This document shows positions 1-8,402 of a stretch of DNA of 64,000 bases, piece after piece. Each line of letters begins with the position of its first letter. The stretch's first letter is position 1. The translations under genes were made by a program, and so were the position numbers. Where the stretch lies: the NCBI GenBank assembly GCA_031548025.1, contig JAVBRM010000074.1, positions 1 to 64,000 on the forward strand, read 5' to 3'. The notes beneath the pieces are model-generated. The model ran no database searches, was not told where the DNA came from, and worked only from the letters and a program-made list of their open reading frames with translations. This stretch comes from UBA5239 sp031548025 (GTDB lineage: Bacteria > Verrucomicrobiota > Lentisphaeria > Victivallales > Victivallaceae).

Positions 1-1
1 C

Positions 2-481
2 GTCCTGGATTCCACTACCGCTCAGGAACATGGTGCGGTCGGGCCCACGGCCCGCGGCAGCGGCATCTCCTCCGACCACCGCATGACCGGTTACTGCGCC
101 TATGGCGAACTCGGTTTCCGCCCGGTAGTCGAGAGCGACGGCGACTCCTACGCACGAACCAAAGTGCGTGCCCGCGAACTCACTCAGTCCATGGAACTGG
201 TCCGTATGGCGCTCGACCGTCTGCCGGATTCGGAACTGAAGACCCCGTTCAAGGGCAATCCGCCCGCGGGCGAAGTGGTCATCCGCGCCGAACAACCCCG
301 CGGCGAAGTGCTTTATTATCTGAAGTCCAGCGGCAAAGACAAACTGGACCGCTTGCGGGTACGCACCCCCACATTCGCCAATTTGTCACCGCTGCTCGCC
401 ATGCTGAAAGGATGCACTCTGCCGGATGTCGGCGTCATCATCCTGTCGGTCGATCCCTGTGTCAGTTGTACGGAGCGTTAA
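2..481 (+). CDS. echE: Ech-type [NiFe] hydrogenase large subunit, C-terminal part (5' end outside window)
   Basis: The open frame runs in from the left edge without a start codon, so only about the last 159 residues are present. It ends in DPCVSCTER, the DPCxxCxxR motif that supplies the last two cysteine ligands of the NiFe centre and, in Ech and complex-I-like enzymes, forms the mature C-terminus without a protease-cleaved tail. GPTARGSGISSDHR upstream also matches this large-subunit family. The product should catalyse H2 evolution from reduced ferredoxin in a membrane-bound complex. The ferredoxin-like subunit follows after 3 bases, as expected for an ech operon, so the other subunits should lie to the left of the window. 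Confidence 0.9.
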   Translation, partial: VLDSTTAQEHGAVGPTARGSGISSDHRMTGYCAYGELGFRPVVESDGDSYARTKVRARELTQSMELVRMALDRLPDSELKTPFKGNPPAGEVVIRAEQPRGEVLYYLKSSGKDKLDRLRVRTPTFANLSPLLAMLKGCTLPDVGVIILSVDPCVSCTER

Positions 482-484
482 ATC

Positions 485-793
485 ATGAAAATGTTTACCA
501 TCTTAAAAGATATTGTAAGGAATACCTTCAGTAAGCCTTATACCAGGAATTATCCTTATGAAGTCCGCCCGCCGGCCCCCGGCGAACGCGGCAAACTGAT
601 CATTGAGGAAGAAAAGTGTATTTACTGCGGCATCTGCGCCCGCAAATGCCCGGCGAACGCCATTGAAGTAACCAAAAAACCGGATCAGTCCTGGCGCTTT
701 GAGCGCTTCCGCTGCATCCTGTGCGCCGCCTGTGTCGAAGCCTGTCCGAAGAAGTGCCTCCACATGGTCCCGCGCCTTCAAGAAGAAAAGTAA
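485..793 (+). CDS. echF: Ech hydrogenase ferredoxin-like subunit (2x[4Fe-4S])
   Basis: This 102-residue protein has two CxxCxxCxxxCP clusters, Cys45/48/51/55 and Cys77/80/83/87, which bind two [4Fe-4S] centres. The short N-terminal extension before the first cluster is typical of EchF and NuoI-like subunits that pass electrons from ferredoxin to the small hydrogenase subunit. It starts 3 bases after the large-subunit stop and is the last gene of the operon, since a strong hairpin terminator follows. EchF is preferred over NuoI because of the adjoining short NiFe large-subunit C-terminus. Confidence 0.88.
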   Translation: MKMFTILKDIVRNTFSKPYTRNYPYEVRPPAPGERGKLIIEEEKCIYCGICARKCPANAIEVTKKPDQSWRFERFRCILCAACVEACPKKCLHMVPRLQEEK

Positions 794-801
794 TCTCTCT
801 C

Positions 802-842
802 ATCCACTGGCTCCCAAGCCGGAGCCAGTGGATAAACTTTTT
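802..842 (+). terminator. Intrinsic terminator of the ech operon
   Basis: A perfect 13-bp inverted repeat (802-814 paired with 821-833, 6-nt loop) starts 9 bases after the echF stop and is followed by a short T-rich run at 838-842. It should end transcription before the minus-strand toxin-antitoxin pair. Confidence 0.85.
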
Positions 843-886
843 CCCAAAAAACGAAAAAGCCCCGGCGCTGAATCAAGACTTAAAAG

Positions 887-1201
887 TTAACGAGCGAAAG
901 AGACCTTTATTTCCAACCGACCACCGCAGGCTTCGGCATACTGTTGCAATTTACCCAAAGTAATATTGGCGCTACCGCTCTCCAAGCGGCTGATTGCCGA
1001 TTGGGTGGTATGGAGCTTTTCCGCCAGTTCTTTTTGGGATATTTTTGCCTTTTGGCGGGCTTTGTGCAACACCACGGCGACTTCATATTCCTTGTCGAAT
1101 TTCGCTTTCCTTTCGGCATATCCGGGACGCGCTTCAACTTCCGCCGAAAATTCTTCCCAATTCTTCCGCATTTCCGCGAGTTTTTCAGGGTTTATAGCCA
1201 T
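887..1201 (-). CDS. HigA-like antitoxin, XRE-family helix-turn-helix
   Basis: This 104-residue protein has a Cro/C1-type HTH at about residues 54-88, with the pattern SQKELAEKLHTTQSAISRLE. The charged N-terminal region probably contacts the toxin. It is the second gene of the pair: its ATG lies 1 base beyond the toxin stop codon and has a strong GGAGGTG ribosome site inside the end of the toxin gene. The likely role is to neutralise the toxin and, with it, repress the shared promoter. Family assignment rests on the HTH, size and neighbour; HigA is named by analogy. Confidence 0.82.
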   Translation of the reverse strand: MAINPEKLAEMRKNWEEFSAEVEARPGYAERKAKFDKEYEVAVVLHKARQKAKISQKELAEKLHTTQSAISRLESGSANITLGKLQQYAEACGGRLEIKVSFAR

Positions 1202-1202
1202 A

Positions 1203-1526
1203 TTACACCTCCAGTGATTTAATAATTTTCAATGCTTTTTTTATCTCGTGCATTGGTGTCTGCTGTGTTTTTTTGACAAAGCCGGACAAACCAACCACCA
1301 AGTCATTATCCCGGTAACAATAGAAGACCCGAACACTACCACCAGACACAATCCGGATTTCGAAAAGATTTTCATAGCCGGACAATTTCTTGCCGTAAGG
1401 AACCACCAGAAAACCATTCTCTTCCAACTGTCCGACAATAAACCTAAACTGGTCTGTGATATCTTCCGATTGTGTTTTGAGAAATTTTTTAAGTTCCGTC
1501 GTTTGGAAAAATGTCTTCTTCTTCAC
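1203..1526 (-). CDS. HigB-like toxin, RelE superfamily (Gp49-like)
   Basis: This 107-residue basic protein resembles the phage Gp49-like/HigB family, with a central YGKKLSGYENLFEIRI segment, then VRVFYCY, and a C-terminal KKTQQTP run. Known members are ribosome-dependent mRNA interferases. It begins at GTG (1526), supported by an AAAGGA ribosome site 7 bases upstream. The toxin-first order is characteristic of higBA rather than relBE. Nothing indicates inactivation. RNase activity is inferred from the family. Confidence 0.82.
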   Translation of the reverse strand: MKKKTFFQTTELKKFLKTQSEDITDQFRFIVGQLEENGFLVVPYGKKLSGYENLFEIRIVSGGSVRVFYCYRDNDLVVGLSGFVKKTQQTPMHEIKKALKIIKSLEV

Positions 1527-1554
1527 AGCATCGTCCTTTATATTACACGTCTAT

Positions 1555-1582
1555 ATTATATCATATATATGCGATATTTCAA
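1555..1582 (-). promoter_or_regulatory. Promoter and operator of the toxin-antitoxin operon
   Basis: On the minus strand TTGAAA (1582-1577) and TATAAT (1560-1555) are separated by 16 bases, 29 bases before the toxin GTG. An inverted repeat, ATATC (1558-1562) with GATAT (1573-1577), spans the -10 and the spacer and is a reasonable binding site for the XRE antitoxin. The surroundings are very AT-rich, so the repeat is only moderate evidence. Confidence 0.6.
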
Positions 1583-1694
1583 GCCTTTTTCATTCAATTC
1601 CCATTTCCGTCCAGCCGTCAACGAGAACAAAGAAAAAACTATAATGCAGTAAGCAAATAATCTACAAAATTTCACCCAAAACTCTGGAACTGAA

Positions 1695-2930
1695 TCAGGA
1701 ATTGACGATTGTGCGGAAGCGCTCGCCGCGTTCGCGGTAGTCGCGGAACATATCCATGCTGGCGCAGGCCGGAGACAGCAACACCGTTTCGCCGGGTTGG
1801 GCGTCGCTCATCGCGGCATTGACCGCGGCCTCGAAACTGTCATAACACTGACAGTCGCAGTGTTCATGAATCGCGGCATAGATCTTATCGCGGCATTGCC
1901 CCATGATATAGGCTTTGCGGATTTTGCCGCATCCGCTCAACAGTTCATTGTAGTCCATGCCTTTGTCCAGCCCGCCCAGCAGCAGGCGAACCCGGCCGCC
2001 GGTCGCTGTCAGGGCGGCCAGCACCGCATGCGGATTGGTGGCCTTGGAATCGTTGATGAATAAAACGCCGTTGCGCTCGGCCACCAATTCCAGACGATGA
2101 GCTCCGGGAAGAAAAGACTTGGCTGCGGCGACGAGTTCAGGAGTGAATAACGAATCATCGCCGGCCGCGCATCGCACCAGTTCCATTGCCGCCATCAGGT
2201 TTTCCAGGTTATGAACTCCCTTCATCGCGGTATCGCCGAAGTGCATAATTTCCCGACCGCCGAGGCAGATCATATCGCCATCCGGCGAGGCTATCCGGTT
2301 ACCGGTTGCCTCATAGGGAGAATTTGCCACCAGTGAAGCCCCGAGAATACGGTGTTCCGGGGAAGTATTCGTAAAAATCCGCCCCTTGACGGCGGCATAT
2401 TCCTCCAAACTGCCGTGATAGCGGTCCAGATGATCCGAAGCGATATTGAGAACCACCGCCGCCAACGGAGCAAAATCACGGACATGCTCAAGTTGAAAAG
2501 AACTGACTTCGACCACCGCCAGCGGAGCTTCCTGTTTGCCGGACAATATCTCGGCGGTCAATCCGCACCAGCCGTTGCCGATGTTGCCGACCGCCACGGC
2601 GTCGATTCCCAGCGCCAGCAAAAGATGTACGGTCAACTCCGTGGTCGTGGTCTTGCCGTTGGTTCCGGTAATCGCCAGGTAACGGCCGGAAAAATGACGT
2701 GCCGCCAGTTCCAGCTCGCTGATGATTTCGATTCCGAGGTCTTCGACCGCGCAATAAAGCGCCGAGCGCCGGCCGAAACCGGGACTGGCTACCGCAATAC
2801 CGCACGAACTCAGATCCTGCGGATTGTAGCTCTCGCCGTCGGTAAAAAATTGAACTTCCCCACCCAATACTTCAATCAACGCCGCTGCCGAGCGCCCGCT
2901 GATTCCTTTGCCTAAAACCGCATATTTCAT
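1695..2930 (-). CDS. murD: UDP-N-acetylmuramoyl-L-alanine--D-glutamate ligase
   Basis: This 411-residue cytoplasmic Mur ligase adds D-Glu to UDP-MurNAc-L-Ala in peptidoglycan synthesis. It has the N-terminal Rossmann-like segment (VLGKGISGRS, residues 5-14), the ATP-binding P-loop GTNGKTTT at 89-96, the central HLDRY segment, and the C-terminal domain with INDSKATNP and LLLGGLDKGMD, all typical of MurD. Length is slightly short but within the family range. It stands alone rather than in a dcw cluster, and is divergent from the radical SAM gene at 3118. Confidence 0.93.
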   Translation of the reverse strand: MKYAVLGKGISGRSAAALIEVLGGEVQFFTDGESYNPQDLSSCGIAVASPGFGRRSALYCAVEDLGIEIISELELAARHFSGRYLAITGTNGKTTTTELTVHLLLALGIDAVAVGNIGNGWCGLTAEILSGKQEAPLAVVEVSSFQLEHVRDFAPLAAVVLNIASDHLDRYHGSLEEYAAVKGRIFTNTSPEHRILGASLVANSPYEATGNRIASPDGDMICLGGREIMHFGDTAMKGVHNLENLMAAMELVRCAAGDDSLFTPELVAAAKSFLPGAHRLELVAERNGVLFINDSKATNPHAVLAALTATGGRVRLLLGGLDKGMDYNELLSGCGKIRKAYIMGQCRDKIYAAIHEHCDCQCYDSFEAAVNAAMSDAQPGETVLLSPACASMDMFRDYRERGERFRTIVNS

Positions 2931-3042
2931 AATCCTGAACCCATATTTTGCCGTTCAAGTATCATAACACACATCGATATTTATGCAAATAAATTTGATT
3001 CATCAATCACTGAAAATCGAATCTAAAAACCGGAAAAATAAT

Positions 3043-3061
3043 TGGATTTTACAGAAATCCA
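3043..3061. promoter_or_regulatory. Palindrome upstream of the radical SAM gene
   Basis: A perfect 7-5-7 inverted repeat (TGGATTT, 5 bases, AAATCCA) lies 57 bases before the radical SAM start, between a possible -35 (TTGGAT, 3042-3047) and -10 (TATATT, 3066-3071; 18-base spacer). It may be an operator. The promoter match is weak and no regulator is adjacent. Confidence 0.4.
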
Positions 3062-3117
3062 GTGGTATATTAATAGCTTATATTTCGATAATCACTTAAT
3101 AAACAGTAGTTAATACT

Positions 3118-4722
3118 ATGCGCATCATATTGGTATTTTCTCCTTATACCGGGCCGACTTATACGCCGCTGGGTATTGCCTGTCTGGCGGCAGTAGCCAA
3201 ACGCCAAAATATTCCGCTTGATCTTTTTGACGCCAACCTTGAACTGTGGAATCATCTTTGCGATTCAGATTTCCGGCTGGGAGCCATGCGTAATTTTTCC
3301 CATAGTCCGCTGGATATTTTCCTGAATCAGCAAATTTATGCCGCAAATTGGGGCCATATGCCGGAAGGGAAACAGTTGATCGGCAAGCTGGCCCAGCAGG
3401 CCAGGCATTATCTCGCCGGAAAAGGACTCGAGAGTGAGCTTGCAGCCATGTTGGCGCGGCAAGCCGGGCGAATTGCCCGGAATACGCCGGAGGTAATTGC
3501 TTTTTCCGCCATGTACCTGGACCAGCTTCCCTTCATTCTGGCCCAGGCGAAATACCTGGTAAATGAACTCCATTGCGACAGCCGCATCGTCATCGGCGGG
3601 GCCGCCATGAGCGCTCTGTCGCCGGTGGAATTGCTGGAAGCGGCGCCTTTTGTCGATCTGATCCAGACCGGAGAGGGCGAAATTCCTTTTGAGGCGCTTC
3701 TCCACGGTTGGAGCCCGGCGCAGATTCCCGGATGCTATTACCGGGACAATGGGAATATCAATTTTTCCGGCAATCCGGTGGCCCCCGGCGATCTCTCCTG
3801 GCTTTCGGCGCCGGATTTCAGTCAACTACCCAATGGCGGCTACTTCAACCCGGTACCGGTCCTGCCCATTTACGGATGCCGCGGCTGTAAATGGCGCCGA
3901 TGCCGCTTCTGTTCCCACAATAATTCCTTCGGCCGACACCGGCAGCGTCCGGCCATAGCCGTGGCTCAGGAGATGCTGGAACGCAGAACTGATTTGGGCT
4001 GCCGCCACTTTTATATCGTCGACCAGTATGTGGATCCGGTTTATCTCAACGAACTCAGCGATGCCATTCTGGCGTTGGGACTCGACTGCCGTTTCCAGGT
4101 AATGGCCCGGACCATCGGCGAATACACTCCGGCGCTGCTGAACAAGGCGGCGCGGGCCGGATGCTGCTGGATCAGTTGGGGCATGGAAAGCGGCTCGCAG
4201 AAACTTCTCGATCTGATGAACAAGGGAACCAAGGTCGATACCTCGCTGGAAGTGATCAAAAATGCTTCCGCCGAAGGTATTTCCAATTTATTGATGATGA
4301 TTTTCGGAGCGCCCGGCTCGGACAAAACCTGCCTGAATGAAACATTTTCTTTTCTGGATCAGGCCTGGAATTACATTGACGGCATGACCTCAAGCGCGTT
4401 TGTGCTTTTCGACCATACGGATTTCAGCCGTCGTTCGGCCAAGTACGGATTGGAAATTCTGGGGGGCAATCAGATTCTCGACCTGGAGGGCCTCCCCATC
4501 CATGATATGAAATTGCGTTTCCGTCGCGAATTCGAAAGCGGCCGCCAGGAATCTCCCCTGGCAGCCCATGAGATCGATATTTGGGAGCACCGCAAAGTCT
4601 GGCTGCCGGAACTGCCCTTTCACGGTCGGCTCTGCTGCGAACATTATCTCATATACGCGGACGCCAAGCAAGTGAACAGCCGTCCCAATAACAGCCCCAA
4701 CAAAGACCAGCGCAGCGCTTAA
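3118..4722 (+). CDS. B12-binding domain radical SAM protein
   Basis: This 534-residue protein opens with a cobalamin-binding-type Rossmann domain (RIILVFSPYTGPTYTPLGIACLAA) and a GGAAMS segment near residues 160-165. The radical SAM barrel follows, with a cysteine cluster at Cys254, 257, 262 and 265 (CX2CX4CX2C). The spacing differs from the textbook CX3CX2C but resembles B12-radical-SAM relatives with CX4CX2C. MESGSQKLLDLMNKGT is a typical barrel motif of the family. Such enzymes perform methylations or rearrangements, and the substrate here cannot be told. No precursor peptide or pathway gene is adjacent. Confidence 0.82.
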   Translation: MRIILVFSPYTGPTYTPLGIACLAAVAKRQNIPLDLFDANLELWNHLCDSDFRLGAMRNFSHSPLDIFLNQQIYAANWGHMPEGKQLIGKLAQQARHYLAGKGLESELAAMLARQAGRIARNTPEVIAFSAMYLDQLPFILAQAKYLVNELHCDSRIVIGGAAMSALSPVELLEAAPFVDLIQTGEGEIPFEALLHGWSPAQIPGCYYRDNGNINFSGNPVAPGDLSWLSAPDFSQLPNGGYFNPVPVLPIYGCRGCKWRRCRFCSHNNSFGRHRQRPAIAVAQEMLERRTDLGCRHFYIVDQYVDPVYLNELSDAILALGLDCRFQVMARTIGEYTPALLNKAARAGCCWISWGMESGSQKLLDLMNKGTKVDTSLEVIKNASAEGISNLLMMIFGAPGSDKTCLNETFSFLDQAWNYIDGMTSSAFVLFDHTDFSRRSAKYGLEILGGNQILDLEGLPIHDMKLRFRREFESGRQESPLAAHEIDIWEHRKVWLPELPFHGRLCCEHYLIYADAKQVNSRPNNSPNKDQRSA

Positions 4723-4724
4723 TA

Positions 4725-5915
4725 TCAGTGCGTGTAGTTGTCGAAATAGCCCTGGACCAAAACCACCGGAGTGCCTTTGTCGCCTGAACCGCTGGTCAGG
4801 TCGCACAACGATCCGATCAGGTCGGTCAATTGGCGCGGAGTGGTTCCCTGTGAGGCCATATTGCCGACGAGGTTGCCGGATTTATCCTTGATTTTCTGTG
4901 AAATAGCTTCTTTGAGGGCTTCGCCGTGAAGATCCTTGAAATCGTTGTCTGCGAGATATTTCAGCTTCAATTCATTCGGAGTGCCGCACAGTCCTTGAGT
5001 ATGGGCCGGGGAAACCACCGGGTCGGCAAGTTCCCAGATCCGTCCGCGCGGATCCTTGAATGCGCCATCGCCGTATACCATGACTTCGATGCATTTGCCG
5101 GTTTTATCCATAACCTTATCGCGGACTTTTTCCACCAGGTCGAAACAATCGCGCGGAAACAGCTTGACCGCGTTTTCCGTGGATTTATTGGAACCCAGCA
5201 GGCCGTATTCTTCATTGAATCCGCTGCCGTCGACGGAGGAGGTCAGGATGTCGTCCAGACCGTAAATTTTTTCCACTCCGGCGGCTTTCAGAATGCGCTT
5301 GGTCCGGACACGGCTGTGAATATCGCAGGTCAAGACATTTTTGGTATAATTCAAAATTGTCCGGGGATTGTTGGCGAAAACGATTTCAACCTCGGCTCCA
5401 GCCTCACGGATGATGTCGCCATAATACGTCACATAGTCGATGCCGGTGAATTCGTGTTTGTTCTCACCGAAAAGCCGGCGGTAGTCGGACAGAGAAAGCA
5501 CGTCGCTGTAAGGATTGACCCCGGCTTCGTCCAATTGATCGAGCGTGACCAGTTCATTGCCGACTTCGTCGCTGGGATAACTCAGCATAAGCACGATTTT
5601 ATCGGCTCCCATGGCGATGCCTTTCAGGCAAACAGCGAAACGGTTGCGCGAGAGAATCGGGAAAATCACCCCGATAGTTCCGCCTCCGAACTTATTTTTG
5701 ACATCGGCCGCGATGGCGCTGACCGGTACATAATTCCCCTGAGCCCTGGCCACAATCGACTCGGTCATGGCTATGACATCACGATCGCGCAGTTCAAAAC
5801 CTTCACTTTTGGCGGCCGCCAGGACGCTGTCGACAACAATATCCGCCAGATTGTCGCCTTCGCGAATAATCGGGCAACGGATGCCTCTGACGGTTGTTCC
5901 TACTCTTCTTTCCAT
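4725..5915 (-). CDS. Coenzyme F420-0:L-glutamate ligase-like protein
   Basis: This 396-residue protein matches the CofE-like family found in many anaerobic bacteria. Signs are the N-terminal GIRCPIIREGDNL segment, RDRDVIAMTESIVARAQGN, and the conserved MVYGDGAFKDPRGRIWELADPVV region. The archaeal enzyme adds gamma-linked glutamates to F420-0. Bacterial long forms often occur in genomes without F420 biosynthesis and their real substrate is unknown. No other F420 gene is seen here. An AAGGAAAGG ribosome site supports the ATG at 5915. Its stop lies 2 bases from the stop of the convergent radical SAM gene. Confidence 0.8.
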   Translation of the reverse strand: MERRVGTTVRGIRCPIIREGDNLADIVVDSVLAAAKSEGFELRDRDVIAMTESIVARAQGNYVPVSAIAADVKNKFGGGTIGVIFPILSRNRFAVCLKGIAMGADKIVLMLSYPSDEVGNELVTLDQLDEAGVNPYSDVLSLSDYRRLFGENKHEFTGIDYVTYYGDIIREAGAEVEIVFANNPRTILNYTKNVLTCDIHSRVRTKRILKAAGVEKIYGLDDILTSSVDGSGFNEEYGLLGSNKSTENAVKLFPRDCFDLVEKVRDKVMDKTGKCIEVMVYGDGAFKDPRGRIWELADPVVSPAHTQGLCGTPNELKLKYLADNDFKDLHGEALKEAISQKIKDKSGNLVGNMASQGTTPRQLTDLIGSLCDLTSGSGDKGTPVVLVQGYFDNYTH

Positions 5916-6019
5916 ATTTCGATGCCTTTCCTTAAAATAAAATATTATCCCTTACTATAAATTCTTTGACCGTAATTACAAGCAGCAAAGAAAAATCCAA
6001 GGGAAAAAGATGGGCATCT

Positions 6020-7087
6020 TTACCGGGGATAAGCGAGTTTATATTGCGAAGGTATATTGTCTATTCCAACCTGTTTCAAATTGTTCATCGCGAAATACGG
6101 GTCCCGGAGAAGCGCGCGGCCAAGCAATACCAGGTCGCTTTTGCCGGATGCCAGTAAATCTTCGACCTGTTCCATAGTGGTAATCAAACCGACGGCTCCC
6201 GTAAGTATTCCAGCATCCTTGCGAACTCTTTCGGCCAGATGAGCCTGATAACAGGGCCCGACCGGTATTTTGACGTGAGGAACCACTCCGCCCGATGAGT
6301 TGTCCACCAGGTCGACGCCCCGCGTTTTCAGTACCGCCGCCAGTTTCACGGAATCCTCGACATTCCATCCTCCTTCGGCCCAGTCGGTAGCGGAAATCCT
6401 TACCCACAATGAATGATGATCGTCGATCAGACCGGAAACGGAATCGACGATTTCAAGCAGAAAACGGATGCGGTTCTCAAAGCCGCCACCGTATTCGTCC
6501 GTCCGGAGATTGGTCAACGGCGACAGGAATTCATTAATCAGATAACCATGAGCCGCATGGATTTCGATGATCCTGAACCCGGCCTCAAGCGCGCGGACCG
6601 CGGAATCCCTGAATGCTTTGACCGTCCGCTTGATATCGTCTCCGGTCATTTCGACGGGCGGAATATCGTCTTGATCGAAAGGCAGAGGCGAAGGCGCACA
6701 AGTCTGCCAACTGTTCGGCCCTTCCTTGATCTGAGCACCCCGATTGATCCATGGCAGCTCGCAACTGGCCTTGCGCCCCGCGTGCGCCAACTGAATCCCG
6801 GGAACAGTTCCGCGACTCGCAACATAGGAGGTAATTTTCTTCAAGTTTGCAATCTGCCCGTCCTCCCAGAGCCCCATATCTCCATAAGAAATCCGTCCCT
6901 CCGGCAAAACCGCGGTAGCTTCCTGGATAATGGCCCCGGCGCCGCCTACCGCCCGGGTTGTGTAGTGGGTATAATGCCACTCGTTGGCGTAACCGTTTAC
7001 AGAAGAATACTGGCACATGGGCGACATCACGATCCGGTTCTTAATCTCAAGCTGTCTTATCTTGAATGGTTTATCGGCAAAAAGCAT
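6020..7087 (-). CDS. namA: NADPH dehydrogenase, Old Yellow Enzyme family (NamA/YqjM-like)
   Basis: This 355-residue FMN-dependent ene-reductase reduces activated C=C bonds with NAD(P)H. Motifs of the YqjM subgroup are present: NRIVMSPMCQYSS near the start with the redox-tuning Cys, the QLAHAGRKA segment, and HAAHGYLINEFLSP followed by NLRTDEYGG. A strong GAGGAGG ribosome site supports the ATG at 7087. It is monocistronic. Native substrates of the family are mostly unknown, with a detoxification role usual. Confidence 0.9.
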   Translation of the reverse strand: MLFADKPFKIRQLEIKNRIVMSPMCQYSSVNGYANEWHYTHYTTRAVGGAGAIIQEATAVLPEGRISYGDMGLWEDGQIANLKKITSYVASRGTVPGIQLAHAGRKASCELPWINRGAQIKEGPNSWQTCAPSPLPFDQDDIPPVEMTGDDIKRTVKAFRDSAVRALEAGFRIIEIHAAHGYLINEFLSPLTNLRTDEYGGGFENRIRFLLEIVDSVSGLIDDHHSLWVRISATDWAEGGWNVEDSVKLAAVLKTRGVDLVDNSSGGVVPHVKIPVGPCYQAHLAERVRKDAGILTGAVGLITTMEQVEDLLASGKSDLVLLGRALLRDPYFAMNNLKQVGIDNIPSQYKLAYPR

Positions 7088-7193
7088 AATGATTCCTCCT
7101 CTTTGAAATCAATATACCATAAAATCCGGATATTTCATTTGTTTATTGCGCGATACGCACTATTTTAGCTGTCAATAAATGGAATTCCGGATT

Positions 7194-7532
7194 ATGAAAG
7201 GTATGCTGTCTGTCTGTTTGCTGATATGTTCACTGCTGCTACTGGGCGGATGTTCTTCCTCTGAGTATATTGCCGATCAAAAGAAGGTTTCAGGTTCGCA
7301 GAAATATTTGTGTGGCAATGCATTGATGGGAGACTTTCACTTCATGAAAGAATGCTGGGAACATGAAGATTATCTTTTGCCGCATTGGCTGGACCGGTCG
7401 CTCAATACGATAAGTGCAATCATTGATTTGCCGTTTTCACTGGTATTTGATATTGTGAGCTTGCCGTACCAAATGATCGTATATTCTCCGCAAAAATGTG
7501 AACAAGCTGATTTGACACAGGAGGTGAAGTGA
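7194..7532 (+). CDS. YceK/YidQ-like lipoprotein
   Basis: This 112-residue protein has a lipoprotein signal: MKGMLSVCLLICSLLLLGGC with the lipobox LGGC. Near the C-terminus IIDLPFSLVFDIVSLPYQ matches the core of the YceK/YidQ family of small lipoproteins of unknown function. An upstream in-frame ATG at 7179 would add five residues. The start at 7194 gives a cleaner signal peptide, though neither has a strong ribosome site. Its stop overlaps the next start by one base (TGATG), implying translational coupling. Confidence 0.72.
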   Translation: MKGMLSVCLLICSLLLLGGCSSSEYIADQKKVSGSQKYLCGNALMGDFHFMKECWEHEDYLLPHWLDRSLNTISAIIDLPFSLVFDIVSLPYQMIVYSPQKCEQADLTQEVK

Positions 7533-7975
7533 TGCAGTTTGAGAAGAAAATGCTGGCTTATTGCGGTTTGTACTGTGAGCAATGTTCCGTCAGAACGGCG
7601 TACTGCGAGCAGGATTGTAAGCATTTGGAACATTTCCCCGTCAAATTCAAAAAGGACCGGCCCGATCTGTCCGATTATGACTGTGAAGGATGCAAGGGGC
7701 GCAATCTCTGCGGCCCCTGTCGAATCAAGGACTGCGCGTCGCCCAAAGGCATTGACAGTTGTGCCGAATGCAATGAGTTCCCGTGTGAGTTTCTCAAGAC
7801 GTTTGAAAATGACGGCATACCGCATCACCGGCAGGCCGTTGAAAACCTCCGGAGCATCCGTGCCAATGGTTTTGATGTATGGTTCGAAAATTTACAGCCG
7901 GCGTTGCGTTGCCATTGCGGTGAGCGGCAATCCTGGTACTACACTTGTCCAATCCATGAAAATAAAATCTTCTGA
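7532..7975 (+). CDS. DUF3795 domain protein, cysteine-rich
   Basis: This 147-residue protein is rich in cysteines from its N-terminus (YCGLYCEQC) through CKGRNLCGPCRIKDC and CAECNEFPC, the pattern of the DUF3795 family, which probably binds zinc. The function is unknown. The ATG at 7532 overlaps the lipoprotein stop and has an AGGAGG ribosome site at 7519-7524. A GTG codon immediately before it is less likely. The end overlaps the next gene by 20 bases, so the three genes form one operon. Confidence 0.8.
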   Translation: MQFEKKMLAYCGLYCEQCSVRTAYCEQDCKHLEHFPVKFKKDRPDLSDYDCEGCKGRNLCGPCRIKDCASPKGIDSCAECNEFPCEFLKTFENDGIPHHRQAVENLRSIRANGFDVWFENLQPALRCHCGERQSWYYTCPIHENKIF

Positions 7976-8402
7976 CATCCTCAAAATACTCGGTATTGTC
8001 GCCGTGATTTCGGCGTTGACAATTCAGGGAGTCATCATTTACCGGCAGCAGACGGTGATTGCCGCTGTAACCCCGGACCAGCTCAGGCACAAACTTGAGA
8101 TTTATGTTCCGTCCACCGTCAATATCAATCAGGAGTTCGACAATCAGGCGGTGGTGGAACAGACCCTGCGGGAACTGGCGGAATTTTTCGGAGGTTCTTC
8201 GGCTCAGGAAATTCGCGGATGCTGGATCTCCGGCAACGGAACCCCGGTTTTTGAGAAACCGGTCATCTGTTTTGTGTACTGCAATGACGCTCAACTGGAA
8301 CAGGGAAAAAAGCAGATCCGCAAGCTCGCGGAAAAACTGCGAATCTCCCTGAAACAGGAGAGCGTTGCCATTGTCATCGACGGCGTAATGGAATTTATTT
8401 AA
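7956..8402 (+). CDS. Membrane-anchored protein of unknown function
   Basis: This 148-residue protein has one N-terminal hydrophobic segment (ILGIVAVISALTIQGVIIY, about residues 8-26) followed by a soluble domain that ends in VAIVIDGVMEFI. I do not recognise the family. The same frame is open back to 7539, but that stretch overlaps the DUF3795 gene and reads like a frame shadow, so the ATG at 7956, just before the signal-anchor, is chosen. Its stop TAA shares the palindrome TTAA with the stop of the convergent murA gene. Confidence 0.65.
   Translation: MKIKSSDILKILGIVAVISALTIQGVIIYRQQTVIAAVTPDQLRHKLEIYVPSTVNINQEFDNQAVVEQTLRELAEFFGGSSAQEIRGCWISGNGTPVFEKPVICFVYCNDAQLEQGKKQIRKLAEKLRISLKQESVAIVIDGVMEFI

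Noticed and set aside
4926..5960. 344-codon open frame on the plus strand
   Set aside because: It is antisense to the F420-ligase-like gene, and its protein shows no family features.
7539..7955. Longer N-terminus for the membrane-anchored protein ending at 8402
   Set aside because: That part overlaps the DUF3795 gene in another frame and looks like a shadow; the signal-anchor begins right after the ATG at 7956.
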